A stretch of 64,000 nt of DNA, taken from assembly GCA_001784175.1 (NCBI GenBank), contig MFPR01000006.1:124001-188000 (forward strand). Direction: 5' to 3'. Both the position numbers and the translations under genes were made by a program. Below are positions 30,146 through 45,100 of the stretch, piece after piece. Source of the DNA: Candidatus Lindowbacteria bacterium RIFCSPLOWO2_12_FULL_62_27. Its GTDB lineage: Bacteria; Lindowbacteria; 2-12-FULL-62-27. Position 1 is the first letter of the stretch; every line of letters begins with the position of its first letter. The notes beneath the pieces were generated by a model, which saw nothing but the letters and a program-made list of their open reading frames with translations, was not told the DNA's origin and searched no databases.

Positions 30146-33100
30146 ATGAATGGTCGAACCGCGCTTTCGCCGTTTCTCCGTCCCGCCGTCTCGATCTTTA
30201 TCGCCCTTTCCACTTTCCTCTTTACACTTTCCACTGACCCGGCCTCCGCAGCCCCCAACACTTGGGACACCCTCGCGGCCGCGCCAGGCGGCGTGGACCT
30301 TGGGGGCTCTTTGGTGTATCCCGGTTCGGGTGACACGATTTACGCTTTCAGAGGCAATAACACAACCACCTTCTGGGCGTATTCTATCGCAAATAACACA
30401 TGGGAAACAAAGGCTGCCGCCCCTGCCCCCGTGTACGACGGTGGCGCGTTGGCGTATCCCGGTTCAGGTGACACGATTTATGCTTTTGGAGGTAATTTGA
30501 CTACCACTTTCTGGGCGTATTCCATCGCAAATAACACATGGGAAACCAAGGCGGCCACCCCTGCCACGGTGGCTTCTGGTGGCGCGTTGGTGTATCCAGG
30601 TTCGGGTGACACGATTTATGCTTTCAGAGGCAATTCCTACACCAACTTCTGGGCGTATTCCATCACTAATAACACGTGGGAAACCAAGGCCGCCACCCCC
30701 GCCATCATTAATAGCGGTGGTGCGTTGGTGTATCCCGGTTCGGGTGACACGATTTACGCGTTCAGAGGCGCTGCGACCACCAACTTCTGGGCGTATTCCA
30801 TCGCAAATAACACATGGGAAACAAAGGCTGCCGCCCCCGCCAACGTTGACGGTGGTGCGTTGGTGTATCCCGGTTCGGGCGACACGATTTATGCATTCCA
30901 AGGAAACATCACCACCACCTTCTGGGGGTATTCGATCAAAAATAACACATGGACAACGATGGCAGCCGCCCCAAGCCCTGTATATAACGGTGGCGCGTTG
31001 GTGTATCCCGGTTTGGGCGACACAATTTATGCTTTCAGAGGCAACACGACCACCACCTTCTGGGGCTACACGGTTCCATTTTACTCCGGCCCGAACTGGT
31101 ACGTAAACGACGCATCAACCACCGGCGACGCGTTGACAACCGACGTTGGCGATACCACCGGCGACGGGTCGTCCGGCAGGCCGTTTTTGACGATCACGAA
31201 GGCGCTGACGAAGGCGAAGGCGGGGGACACGATTTACATCGACGCCGGGACGTACACCGAAACCGTCGTCATCAACATGGACAGCGTAGCGCTGATCGGC
31301 AAGGATTCGAACGCGACCGTCATCGACCCGCCGGGATCGAGCGCGACGGCCGGCCTCTACGGCATTTTCGCCGACACGCAGACCGGGCTTCTCATCAAGA
31401 ACCTCGGCGTGACGGGGGCGTATGACGGCATCCATTTTTACAACGTGGACGTTGCCACCCTCGAAAGCGACAGCGCAAGTACCTGCGGAAACGCCGGCAT
31501 TTACATGGGCGACAATTCGGACTTCAACACCATCAAAAGAAGCGCTGCGAATTCGATTTCGGGATACGGCATCTATCTCTATCAGAGTTCGAACAACAAC
31601 ACGGTGATCGACAACACGGCCAATTCGAATTCCCAGCACGGCATCTATCTGGCCGCCAGTTCGAACAACACATTGAACAGCAACACGTTCAATTCGAACA
31701 CGAACTACGGCATCTACCTGAATTCGAGCGCGGACAACAACACGGTGACGAACAACACCGTCAACTCGAATTCGCAGTACGGCATTCGTTTCTTGTCGAG
31801 TTCGAACAACCGGGTAGTTCAAAACGACCTGCGCCTGAATACCGTCTATCAGATCTACATCGACGGCACATCCTCCTCGGACACGATCCAGAAAAACAAC
31901 ATTCAGACGTCCGGGACGAACCCTGACAGCGGCGTCTACAACGCCTCGACGATGGCGCCGGTCAGATTCGATTTCAGCCGCAACTGGTGGAACACGACGG
32001 ACGAGTCAAGAATCAAGAAAATGATTTATCAGGCATCGAACGGCGACTCGATCACCTGGTCGCCGTACCGCATCGCTCAAGTCGACACCGCCTCCGGCGC
32101 CGATACGACCGCGCCGGCCCGGCCGATCTCCGTGACGCTCGACACAAGCGTCGGCGGGCAGATCAAAATCTCGTGGGTGATTCCGGCGATCAATGAAGAG
32201 ACCAACGGCGGGGCTGTCGGATACGACGGCGCGGCCATTTACCGCATCCGTAACCTCGCCGACACGACCCACTGGGCCAACTCCGCGAATAAAATCAAGA
32301 TGACGGGCCCGGCCGACACCTTTTACGTCGACACGGACGTCGTCGCCGGGGACACGTACTACTACCGTCTGACCTCCCACGACTCGGCGCCCTTCAGCAA
32401 CGAGTCCTTTTTCACCGACACCAAATTCATCACGGCCGTCGCCGCACCGCCGATAACGGCCTTGTTCACGGTTGTCAAGGCACCAGGCGCGGGAAAACGC
32501 GGCTTTGCCGATTTTTCCAAAGCAATCGTGTTTGACACGACGTCGAACCCGTGTCCGACGAATGCTGAAACGATCACGACCGGCACCGTCGCGAAGTCTT
32601 GCGCGATTCCCCTGCAGCCTGTGGGAGACGGGTCGTGGGTGTGTACGGCCATGGTCTCCAAGGGTACCGCCTACACCTACTACTTCGAGTACCGTATCCC
32701 GGCATTTGAGGACACGGGTGGCTGGAAAAAAGCGGGGCCGGGCGGGGCTCGTAATCAGGACAACAACCATATGAAAACGGTCACCGTGCCGTCCGGCGCG
32801 GGCGATGGGTACATCTTCTACAACAGATTCGGCGACGCGGATGTCCGCGGCGCCCAAGGGATGTCTGCCGCAGGCAGTTGGGACACAGAACTCACAACCG
32901 CCAACCCCGACCTGGCTCAAGTGAACGCCAATGTTTCGGATGTCAGCTCTTCGGGCAACGGTGACACGTTCGACATGGGTGGGAACAATAATTATGGTCT
33001 GTCCCTGATACAGACCGGAGACACCATCGTCAAGCTCTCTTGGACCTTTGGTTTCGGGGACGGGTTTGTGCCTTCAGTTGAAGGTGCGCGTGAGTTCGAC

Positions 33101-36100
33101 ACAACGTCGACGTACACTCCCTACGGGTTTCGGATTCTGCGTGCGCGGCTTCCGACGGGATGGAACACCGACACGACCAACCCGGCGCATCTGAAGTTCG
33201 AGGACACTGTGATCAACGAGGTGACGGGTGACACGCTGTGGTCGCCAAGCCGCACGAGCCAGGGAATCTCCTGGTACAGCGAGGCCATAAATTTCACCGA
33301 CACGTCACTGCCCAAAAATGTGTCGGTCGGAGACTCATTCATTTACACGGTACTTTGGGTAGACGCCCACGGAAATACGAACGACACCTTCGCCCAGAAT
33401 TTCGCCGGCGGAGCGGCGAAATGGGTTCGCAGCGGTCAGATCACCGTCATATTCAAGGACGCCAAGGCAACAGGAGCGGGGAAGCGCGGGTTTGCCGATT
33501 TTTCGAAGGCGATCGTGTTCGACACGACGACGAACCCGTGCCCTGCAAATGCGGAAACGGTAGTTGGCAGCGTGGTCGCGACTCGTCATTCGTGCGCCAT
33601 CCCGATGAATCCGGTCGGCGACGGTTCGTGGATATGCACGGCCGCGGTATTTGGAGGGAGCAATTACAGCTACTGGTTCGAGTACCGCATACCGGCGCAC
33701 GATGACACAAACAACTGGAAAGGCGTGGGTGCGACGGGAACGCGGAACCAGGACCAAGTCTCGATGAGGACGATCACGGTGCCGTCGACGGCGACTGGGG
33801 GATACATCCTCTACAATTATCTGGGCGACGCGGACGTGACGGGCAAGCAGGGCATGAACGTGACGGGGTCGTGGGACACAGAACTGACGACGGCCAACCC
33901 GGACGTGGCGTCGTACAACGGTGTGACGGATGTGAGTTCCAGCGGGAACAACGACACAACGGACATGGGCGGAAACAACAATTACGGCATGACGATCACG
34001 CAGACAGCCGACACGACCTTCAAGTTGAGTTGGCGCATGAAGATCACGGGCGCAGACGACATTGTGCCGCTCGTGGAAGGAGCGAGAGAGTACGATACAA
34101 CTTCGACGGCAACGCCGTACGGATTCCGAATCCTGCGAGCGCGGCTGCCCTCGGGCTGGAGCGCGGACACGACGACCCCCACGCACCTCAAGTTCGAGGA
34201 CACAGTTGTGAACATGGTGACGGGGGACACGCTGTATTCGCCGAGCCGGACGACGCTGGGGATCGCTTGGTACGACGATCTCTTGTCGTTCACGGACACG
34301 TCTCTGCCGACTAACGTGGCCGGCGGCGATTCGTTCATCTACACGGTGTTGTGGCAGGACGCCTACGGAAACTTAAACGACACCTCCCAGCAGAATTTCT
34401 CCGGAGGGGCGGCGAAAGCAATTCGGGGCAGCGGGGTAACCGTCATCTTCAAGGACGGTAAGGCAACAGGAGCGGGGAAGCGCGGGTTTGCCGATTTTTC
34501 GAAGGCGACCGTGTTTGACACGACGACGAATCCGTGCCCGGTGAATGCGGAGACGGTGGTCGGCAGCGCGACCCCGGCTACTCGTCATTCGTGCGCCATC
34601 CCGATGAATCCGGTCGGCGACGGTTCGTGGATCTGCACGGCCGCGGTATTTGGAGGGAGCAATTACAGCTACTGGTTCGAGTACCGCATACCGGCGTACG
34701 ACGACACAAGCAACTGGAAAGGCGTGGGTGCGGCGGGAACGCGGAACCAGGACCAAGTCTCGATGAGGACGATCACGGTGCCGTCGACGGCGACTGGAGG
34801 ATACATCTTCTACAATTACCTGGGTGACGCGGACGTGACGGGCAAGCAGGGCATGAACGTGACGGGGTCGTGGGACACGGAACTGACGACGGCGAATCCG
34901 GACGTGGCGTCGTACAACGGTATGACGGATGTGAGTTCCAGCGGGAACAACGACACAACGGACATGGGTGGAAACAACAACTACGCCATGACGGCCACGC
35001 AGATGGTTGACACGACCGTCAGATTGAGTTGGCGCATGAAGATCACGGGCGCAGACGACATTGTGCCGCTCGTGGAAGGAGCGAGAGAGTACGATACAAC
35101 TTCGACGGCAACGCCGTACGGATTCCGAATCCTGCGAGCGCGGCTGCCCTCGGGCTGGAGCGCGGACACGACGACCCCCACGCACCTCAAGTTTGAGGAC
35201 ACGGTTGTGAACATGGTGACGGGGGACACGCTGTATTCGCCGAGCCGGACGACGCTGGGGATCGCTTGGTACGACGATCTCTTGTCGTTCACAGACACGT
35301 CGTTGCCGGCCAACGTGTCCGTCGGCGATTCATTCGTTTACGCGATGTTGTGGGTGGATGCCTACGGGAACAAGAACGACACCGGCGACCAGAATTTCAC
35401 CGGCGGGGCGGCGAAATGGGTTCGAAGCGGTCAGATCACCGTCATCTTCAAGGACGCCAAGGCAGCGGGAGCGGGAAAGCGCGGATTCGCCGATTTTTCG
35501 AAGGCGCTCGTCTTTGACACGGCGGCGAACCCGTGTCCAGTGGGCGCGGAAACGATCGCGGTCAACGGCGGTGTCGGGAAATCCTGTGCGATTCCGATGA
35601 AGCCGGTGGGTGACGGTTCGTGGATATGTACGGCAACAGTTTTCCAGGGCAGCGACTACAAGTATTACTTCGAGTATCGGATCCCGGCGTTTGAGGACAC
35701 GAACGGCTGGAAGAATTCGGCGGCGACAGGAGTGCGGAACCAGGACATTGACCAAGTGAGGACAGTCACGGTACCGCCGGCCGCCACGAACGGGTACATT
35801 TTCTATAACATGCTGGGCGACGCGGATGTGAGAGGCAAGCAAGGAATATCCAACGCAGGGGATTGGGACACGGAACTGACGACGGCGAATCCGGACGTGG
35901 CGGCCTACAATGGGACAGTGGATGTGAGTTCGAGCGGCGACAACGACACGACGAACATGGGCGCCAACACTAACTATGCCATGACGCTCGTGCAGACGGC
36001 CGACACGACCGTCAAGTTGAGTTGGCGTTTGAAGTTCACGACCGCAGACGAAATCGTCCCAACCGTTGAAGGCATGCGGGAGTTCGACACGACGTCGATC

Positions 36101-39100
36101 TACGCGCCGTATGGGTTCCGGATATTGCGTGCGCGACTGCCGGCGGGGTGGAACGCAGACACGACGACGCCGTCGAATCTGAAATACGAGGACACGGTTG
36201 TGAACATGGTGACCGGCGACACGCTGTATTCGCCGAGCCGGACGACGCTGGGGATCGGCTGGTACGATACACTCTTGTCGTTTACGGACACATCGATGCC
36301 GGCCACGCCGGCCGGAGATACGTTTGTGTACACGGTGTTGTGGGTCGACGCCTACGACAACAAGAACGACACCAGCGACCAGAATTTCGTCGGCGGGTCG
36401 GCGAAATGGGTTCGAAGCGACACTGCGCCACCCTACGCCGGCCCCAACTGGTACGTGAACGACACGTACACGCCGTCGGACTCCTATACGTATGCGACGG
36501 GTAATGATGGAACGGGGGGTAACGGGTCGGCCCAGAAGCCCTACCGGTCGCTCGCCAAAGTCACGCAGAAGGTCAAGGCCGGCGACACGATCTACGTCGA
36601 CGCCGGAACATTCTCCGAGACTGTTGTGATCGACACCGACAACATCAGCCTCATGGGCGCGGATTCGCGCATAACCGTCATCGATCCGCCGGGCGCAAAG
36701 ACCACGGCGGGTCTGGTGGGGATCAAGGTTCTATCTCGCACCAACGTCCTGATCAAAAATATCGGCGTCACCGACGCCTATGACGGCATCTGGCTGACCG
36801 ACGCCGACAGCGCGATGGTCACGTCCGACAGCTTTTCCGGGATCGGCAATATCGGGATCCACGTCAAGTCGCGGTTCGCCAGGATCACCGACAACATCCT
36901 GTACAATGCCAACTCCGGCGGGTACACGATCCAGGTCGATTCCGGAGAGAACACCATCTCGGCCAACACCATCGACTCGACCTCTTACGGCATGCTGGTC
37001 TCGACCGAATCCAACACCATCTCGCGCAATACCGTCACCAACAGCCTCAACATCGGCGTCTACCTGAACGCCGCCGGCTCGTACGGCAATCTCATCGAGT
37101 CCAACACGCTGACCGGCAACGGCACGTGGGGCGTCTATCTCGCCGGGCCGGACAACCGTGCGTTCGGAAACATCGTCCGGCAGAACACGTCGGGCGGGTT
37201 CTATATTTCGGCGGCGGGCAACATTATCCGGTTCAATGCCATCAACAGCAACATCGCCGTCGGGCTGGAGATCGCCAACAATACCACCATCGTCGAGCAG
37301 AACGACATCATCGGCAACGACACCGGGGTCTTCTTTAATACCGCATCCCCCGGGATCGTCCTCCGGAAGAACAACATCGCCAACAACAACGTCAACAACG
37401 TCCGCAACGCCTACTCGGGATCGCAGACCGCCGACCACAACTGGTTCGGCACCGCCGATTCGGCCGCCATCGGCGCCAAACTCGCCGACGCCAACTCTGA
37501 TTTCGACCCTTGGCGGCTCGGCAAAGTCGACACCGCGCCCGGCGCCGACACCACCGCGCCGGACAAGCCTCTCAATGTCGCGATCGACACCGGGACGGCC
37601 GCCAAGGTTGTCCTGTCGTGGACGATCCCGAGTTTGAACGAGGAGACCAACGGCGGCAGTGTGGGATTCGGCGGGGTCAACATCTGGCGGCTCACCAACA
37701 CGGCCGACACCGGCCACTGGGCCAATTCGGCCAATCTCGTGAAATCGACCGCCGCCGCCGACACCACCTGGACCGACACGGTCGTCGTGCCCGGCAACAC
37801 GTATTATTACCGGTTGACCTCGAAGGACACCGCGTCGCCTGTCAACGAGTCGTTCTTCACCGACGTGGTTTCCGGCGAAGTCCAGCCCTTTTTCGACAAC
37901 GGCGCGACCACCGTCTACGTCTGCGACGCCGGCGACAGCAAAAACGCGACGGCCGGCGACACCGCCGGCGCCCTGCCGGACATTCTTTCCGCGCTCAAAT
38001 ACATCAAACCCGAAAACGGCTGGGACACGATTGTGGTGTACAAAACCATCAACGCCGACAGCTTCAGGCTGAATGGCAGCATCGCGCTTGAAACGGGCCT
38101 GACGGTGATCTCAGCCAAATCCCATTTCGGGTCCGACACCGGCGGCGGCGGCGACACGTACGCGCGAATCCACATGTCGTCCATCCAGACGCTGTTCGCC
38201 GGCGCCAAGTACGCGCGCGTTGAGGGAATGACGCTGTTCGGCGAAAACAACACCTCCGGCACCCTCAAGGGCGTGACCGGCGCCGACAGCATGATCATCC
38301 GGAACAACACGTTCTACACATGGCCCCGCGCCATCGAGGTCACCGGGTCGGTCACCAACGTCCTCATCGAAAGCAACACCATCTCGACCGCCGGCTCCGG
38401 CACGTTCTATCCCGTCGACCTCTCCGGCGGCGATTCGCTGACCGTGCGGTTCAACAAGCTCAGGAACGCCGGCGCCGACTACCAGATCTACATCGGCGGC
38501 ACGAACGTCACCTTGGAGGCCAACACGATCGACAGCGCGGTCAGCGGCATCAAGCTGACCGGGGCCGGCGCGAAAGTCGCGCGCAACGCCCTGAAAACGG
38601 GAACCAAGGTGGGCGTGTTCGCCGCCGCGTCGATGGACCTCTTCGTCCAGAACACAATCACCGGATATGACACCGGCCTGCAGCTTGGGGCGGCGCCGGT
38701 CACGCCCATCAGCAAGAACAACATCCACGGCAACATTGCCAACAACCTCGACAACCCGTCCAGCGTCAGCGCCACCCTCACCCGCAACTGGTGGGGCACG
38801 ACGGACGAAAACGCCATCGCGGCCAAACTCGTCGACAGCGTCAACAGCTTCCGGCCCTACCGGTTCGCCGCCGTGGACACGGCCGTGGGCGCCGACACGA
38901 CGGCGCCGGCCAAACCAACCGGCGTGACGCTCGACACGAGCGTCGCGGGGCAAATCAAGATCACGTGGGTCAACCCGGCGCTGAACGAGGAGACCAACGG
39001 CGGCTCGGTCGGATTTAACGGAGTGAAAGTCTACCGCCTGACCAACACGGTCGACACCACGCAATGGGCCAACACCGCCAATCTCGTCAAGACATTGAAC

Positions 39101-42100
39101 GCGTCCGACACGTTCTGGAAGGACACCGCCGTGCAGGACGGCAACACTTACTATTACCGGCTGACGTCCCGGGACGCCGCCACGTTCGTCAACGAGTCGG
39201 CTTTCACCGACACCGTGTTTGCCGTGTCGGACACGCCCCTTCTGAAACAGATTCAGGCCGGCGCGGGCCTGTCGGACGCCGCGGACGGCAACGGCTGCGC
39301 GTGGGCCGATTTCGACAGCGACACCGACCTCGACATCTTCGTCGTCAATTACGGCGCGGCCGACATTCTCTACCGCTACAACGGCGGCGACTCCTTCACG
39401 AACGTCGCCGCGAGCGCCGGCGTGAACGGCTCGGGCGACGGGGTGGGCCTGTCGTGGGGCGATTACGACAACGACGGCGACATCGACGTCTACGTGGTCA
39501 ACAACGGCGGCGGGCAGGATTACCTGTACCGGAACGAAGGCAACTCGACATTCACCGACGTCGCGACGAGCCTGGGCATGACCGAATCGAGCAACGGAGA
39601 CGGCGCGTCGTGGGGCGATTACGACAACGACGGCGATCTGGACATTTTCGTGAGCAACGCCTCCGGCGGGCAGGATCATCTGTTCCGCAACAACGACGGC
39701 AAGAACTTCACGAACGTGGCGACGTCGGCCGGCCTGACGGACGCCCTGACCAGCTACGCCGTCGCGTGGGCGGACTATGACAGGGACGGCGACCTCGATT
39801 TGTACGTGACGTTCGACGGAACCAATCAAGACCGGCTGTACCGCAACAACGGGCAAGGGTGGTTTCAGGATGTGTCGAACACTGCCGGCATGAACGACAC
39901 GACGAATTCCAATACCGCCGCCTGGGGCGACTACGACGCCGACGGCGACCTCGACCTTTTTGTGCCGGACGGATCGCAGACCAAGAATCACATGCTGTAC
40001 CGGAACAACGGCAACGGCACATTCACGAACGCGATTGCCGGAAGCGGCATCACCGACACCGCCGGCGGCGGGGTCGTGTGGGTCGATTACGACAACGACG
40101 GCGACATCGACCTGTACGTCAGCGGCTCCTTCATCGACGGCGGCACCCTGGGCGACGCCCTCTACCGCAACAACGCCGACGGCACCTTCACGCAGGAGGC
40201 CCCACACCGGGGCATCACCGTTTCGTCGACAGGATATGGCGGCGCGTGGGGCGATTATGACAACGATGGAGACATGGACGTTTACATCACACACCAGGCA
40301 GGCACCAAACAGGATTTTCTGTTCCGGAACAGGGGCACGGGCAAGAACTGGATCAAAGTGAACCCGCTGACCGACAAAGACGGCGACGCGGTCGAATCGG
40401 ACGCCGACACCGACCGGCTGGCGATCGGGGCGCTGGTGGAGATCGACCTGAACGGCGGCGCGAATTTCGACACGGGCTTCAACAAATACGTCTCAATGCT
40501 GCTTTCCGGAAACGGATTCCAGCAAACCGCCGCGCCGGTCCATCTCGGCGTGGACACCGCGGGCACCGTCGACGTGCGCGTGACGTTCCCGGACGGCGAC
40601 ACGGCCGTGCAGACGGGCGTCGCCGTCAACCAGACGATCACGATTCGCGACCCGCAATTTTACCCGGGCCCGATCTGGCACGTGAACGACACCGTCACGA
40701 CCGGCGACTCCTTCACGTACGCGGCCGGATCGGACCTGACGGGCAAGGGCAACGCGCAAAGGCCGTTCAAGACGATCACGCGGGCGCTGTCGTTCGCGAA
40801 AGCCGGCGACACGATTTTGATCGACGCCGGAACCCACACTGAAACCGTCGTGATCAGCCTGGACACGGTCAGCCTGATCGGCGTGGACTCGGGCGCCACG
40901 GTGATCAACCCTCCGGGATCGAGCGGCACGGCCGGCTTGTACGGGATCTACGCGACCGGCCGCCGGGCGCTTCTAATCAAGAACCTCGGCGTGACCGGCG
41001 CCTACGAGGGCATCCGGTTCGACAACGTGGACAGCTCGACGATCAGCGGCGACAGCCTGTGCTCCAACGGCGCGTACGGGATTTATCTTCTGACCGGTTC
41101 GGACGCGAACAAGATCGAAAACTGCAGCGTGAAATCGAATTCGAGCGGCGTGTATCTGGCGTCCGGCTCGAACAACAACACGCTGACCGGCAACACCGTC
41201 AACTCGAATTCGGACGCGGGCATCTATCTGGACTTCGCGTCGAACAACACCGTCAGCGGCAACACGGTGAACGGCAACTCGGTCAAGGGCATTTACATCA
41301 CGGGCACGGCCAACAGCAACAAGGTCAAGAACAACACGGTCCTGTCGAGCGGCCAGCACGGTTTTTATCTGTGGACGACGGATCGCAACGTGATTTCAAA
41401 CAACGTGATTCGATCGAGCCAGCTTGCCGGCCTGTGGCTCCGGGACGCGGAGACGAACGCGATCGGCCAGAACGACATCGACGGCGACACCGGGTTTCTC
41501 ATCTGGGGCGCGTCCCGCGGAAACGTCATCGGCAAAAACAACATCACGGGCGGCGCGTCCAATTTCGTGAAAAATCCGGCCGGCATCGCGCAGACCTTGA
41601 CCCGAAACTGGTTCGGGTCGGTCGATTCAGTGACGATCTCGGCGAAAATCAGCGACACGGCGTCGGCTTGGGCGCCGTGGCGGCTTGCGCTCGTCGACAC
41701 CGCCGCCGGCGCCGACACGACGGCGCCGAAAGCGCCGGACACGGTCGCCGTGATCGGCGCGCCCTCCGACACGTCGGTCATTCTGGAGTGGTCGGCGGTG
41801 AGCGCGCTGGAGGAGTCGAATGGCGGCGCGACGGGCCTGTCGGGCTACCGCGTGTACCGCAGCGCCGTGAAAGACACGTCGTCGTGGGTGAAGGTGGGGC
41901 AGACGGCGTCGGGCGTGATCCGGTGGCAGGACACGGACGCCGGGGTCGGGGTCCGGTACTATTACCGCGTGACGGCGTTCGACACGGCGGCGTTCGAGAA
42001 TGAGTCGTACTTCTCGGACAGCCAGCCCTCCGACAGCGTGGTGTTCACGACGACGGTGAACTGGTACGTGAACGACGGCGCGACCGCCGGGGACAGTTTC

Positions 42101-45100
42101 ACCTACGCGGCGGGCAACGACGCGACAGGCAAGGGCACGCCGGCCGCGCCGCTGGGGACGATCACGAAGGCGCTGCAGATGGCGACGACTGGCGACACGA
42201 TCTGGGTGGACGCGGGGTTGTTCGACTCCTACGCGCAGATTTCGCCGACGGAGACGGCCGTCGTGGTCATTGGAGTGGACAGCCTGTCGCTGATCGGGCG
42301 GGACTCGAACGCCACCGTGCTCGATCCGCCAGGTCCGAAGACTCAATCGGGCCTGTACGGAATTTACGCCTCGAACGTCACGGGGCTTCTCATCAAGAAC
42401 GTGGGTGTGACAGGCGCCTACGAAGGCATGCGGCTCAGCAATGTGGATGTTTCCATGGTCACGGGGGACAGCGTCAGTTCGGTCGGAAACATGGCCGTCT
42501 ATCTCTTGAGCGGCTCCGGAAATAACACGGTCAGCGCGAACTCGCTCAATTCAAATTACACCGGCATCTATCTTTCTTCCAGTTCGTCCAACACGCTGTC
42601 GAACAACTCGGTGAATTCGAATTCGTCCAACGGCATTGTCCTCCTGTCGAGTTCCAGCAACACGATCTCCGGCAACTCGGCTAATTCGAATTCGACTTAC
42701 GGCCTCACGCTGGCGTTCAGCACGAACAACACGATCTCGAACAATACCGCCAATTCGAACGCGACCGGCATCGACATCGCTTCGACGTCGACCGGCAACA
42801 TCCTGACGGGCAACACGGCCAATGCGAATTCGACGCACGGTGTCCGGCTGTCGTCGAGTTCGGCCAACATCCTGACGGGCAACGCTGCCAGCAACAACAC
42901 GCAGTCCGGAATTTGCGTGACCGGTTCGGATACCGGCGTGATCCGCCAGAACGATGTTTCCGGCAACGACACGGGCATCTGGATCGAGGGCGCGTCGCAG
43001 AACAACCTGATCTCCAAAAACAACCTCCCGTCGAACACGACCAATCACGTCTGGAACAAGGGCGGCCTGGCGAACACCATAACCCGCAACTGGTTCGGGT
43101 CGGCCGATTCGGTGACGATCAAAAACCAGATCAGCGACACGGCCAGCGCGTGGACGCCGTGGCGGCTTGCGATCGTGGACACGACCGCCGGCGCCGACAC
43201 GACCGCGCCGAAGGCGCCGGATACGGTTGCGATCATCGGCGCGCCGTCGGACACGTCCATCATCCTCGAGTGGGCGGCGGTGACCGCGAACGAAGAGACA
43301 GCGGCGGGCGGCGTGGGCCTGTCGGGCTACCGCGTGTACCGCAGCGGCGTGAAGGACACGTCGTCGTGGGTGAAGGTCGCGCAGACGGGGTCGAGTGTGA
43401 CGCGGTGGCAGGACACGGACGCCGGGATCGGGACCCGATACTACTATCGCGTGACGGCGTTCGACACGGCGACGCCGTTTGAGAACGAGTCGTTCTTCTC
43501 GGATTCCCAGCCTTCCGACAGCGCGGTGTTCACGGCGACGGTGAACTGGTACGTGAACGACGGCGCGACCGCCGGGGACAGTTTCACGTATGCAGCGGGC
43601 AACGACGCGACGGGCAAAGGCACGCCCGGGGCGCCGCTCGGGACGATCACGAAGGCCCTGCAGGTTGCGACGACCGGCGACACGATCTGGGTGGACGCGG
43701 GGCTGTACGATTCGTTTGTGAAAGTCTCGTCGACCGAAACGGCCGGGGTGAACATCGCCGTCGACAGTCTGACACTGATCGGCAGAGACTCGGGCGCGAC
43801 GGTCATCGATCCGCCGGGAGCGTCGACGGACAGTTTCCTCTACGCCATCTATGCCGACACGCAAGTCGGCCTCACGATCAAAAATCTCGGTGTGACGGGC
43901 GCGTTTCACGGCATTTATTTCCTGAACGTCGACCAATCGACGCTGACGGGCGACAGCGCCTCCGTGTGCGGCGGGAACGGCATTTATCTCCTGAATTCCG
44001 ACAGCAACACGGTCAGCAAGAACACCGTCGATTTCAACGTCGATGGCATCGAAATCAAATCGAGCGCAAACAACACGCTGAACAACAACACGGCCCGCTC
44101 GAACTCCTCGGACGGCATCGACCTGAATTCCAGCGCGAACGGCAACACCGTCAGCGCCAACACGGTCACGTCGAACACCGACGACGGCGTCTCCATGGAT
44201 CTGAATGCGGACAGCAACGTGGTGACCGGCAACACGGCCGATTCAAACACCGACGGCATCGACATGGACTTTAGCGCGAACAACCTGGTGACCGGAAACA
44301 CTGCCAATTCGAACACCGACTACGGAATCGTGCTGGGGTCGAGTTCAAACAACACGGTAAGCCACAACACGATCTCTTCGAATGTCAAATACCAGATCTA
44401 TATCGAAGGCGCATCCTCATCGGACACGGTTGTGAAGAACAACATCGTGCCGTCGGGATCGAATCCGGACAGCGGGGTCTATAACGGGTCGAGCGCGACG
44501 GCAAACAGATTCACGATGACGCGGAACTGGTGGGGTTCGGCCGACTCGGTGACGGTGCGCAAGCGCCTCGCGCAGCAATCGAACGGGGACTCGATCCTGT
44601 ATCAGCCCTACCGGTTGGGCGCGGTCGACACCGCCGTCGGCGCCGACACGACCGCGCCGAAAGCGCCGGACACGGCGGCGGTGGTGGGCGTGCCGTCGGA
44701 CACGTCGATCATCCTCGAGTGGTCGGCGGTGAGCGCGCTGGAGGAAGTCAACGGCGGCGCGGTGGGGCTGTCGGGGTACCGGGTGTACCGCAGCGCCGTG
44801 AAGGACACGTCGTCGTGGGTGAAAGTCGCGCAAACGGCGTCCGGCGTGATCCGGTGGCAGGACACGGACGCCGGGATCGGGACCCGATACTACTATCGCG
44901 TGACGGCGTTCGACACGGCGGCGTTCGAGAACGAGTCGTTCTTTTCGGACAGCCAGCCCTTCGACGCCGCGATGTTTGGCCCTCAGATCAACTGGTACGT
45001 GAACGACGGCTCCACCGCCGGCGACAGTTACACGTATGCGGCGGGAACCGACACCGCATCCGGCAAGGGATCCGCTTCGGCGCCGTTCAAGTCTCTCGCC

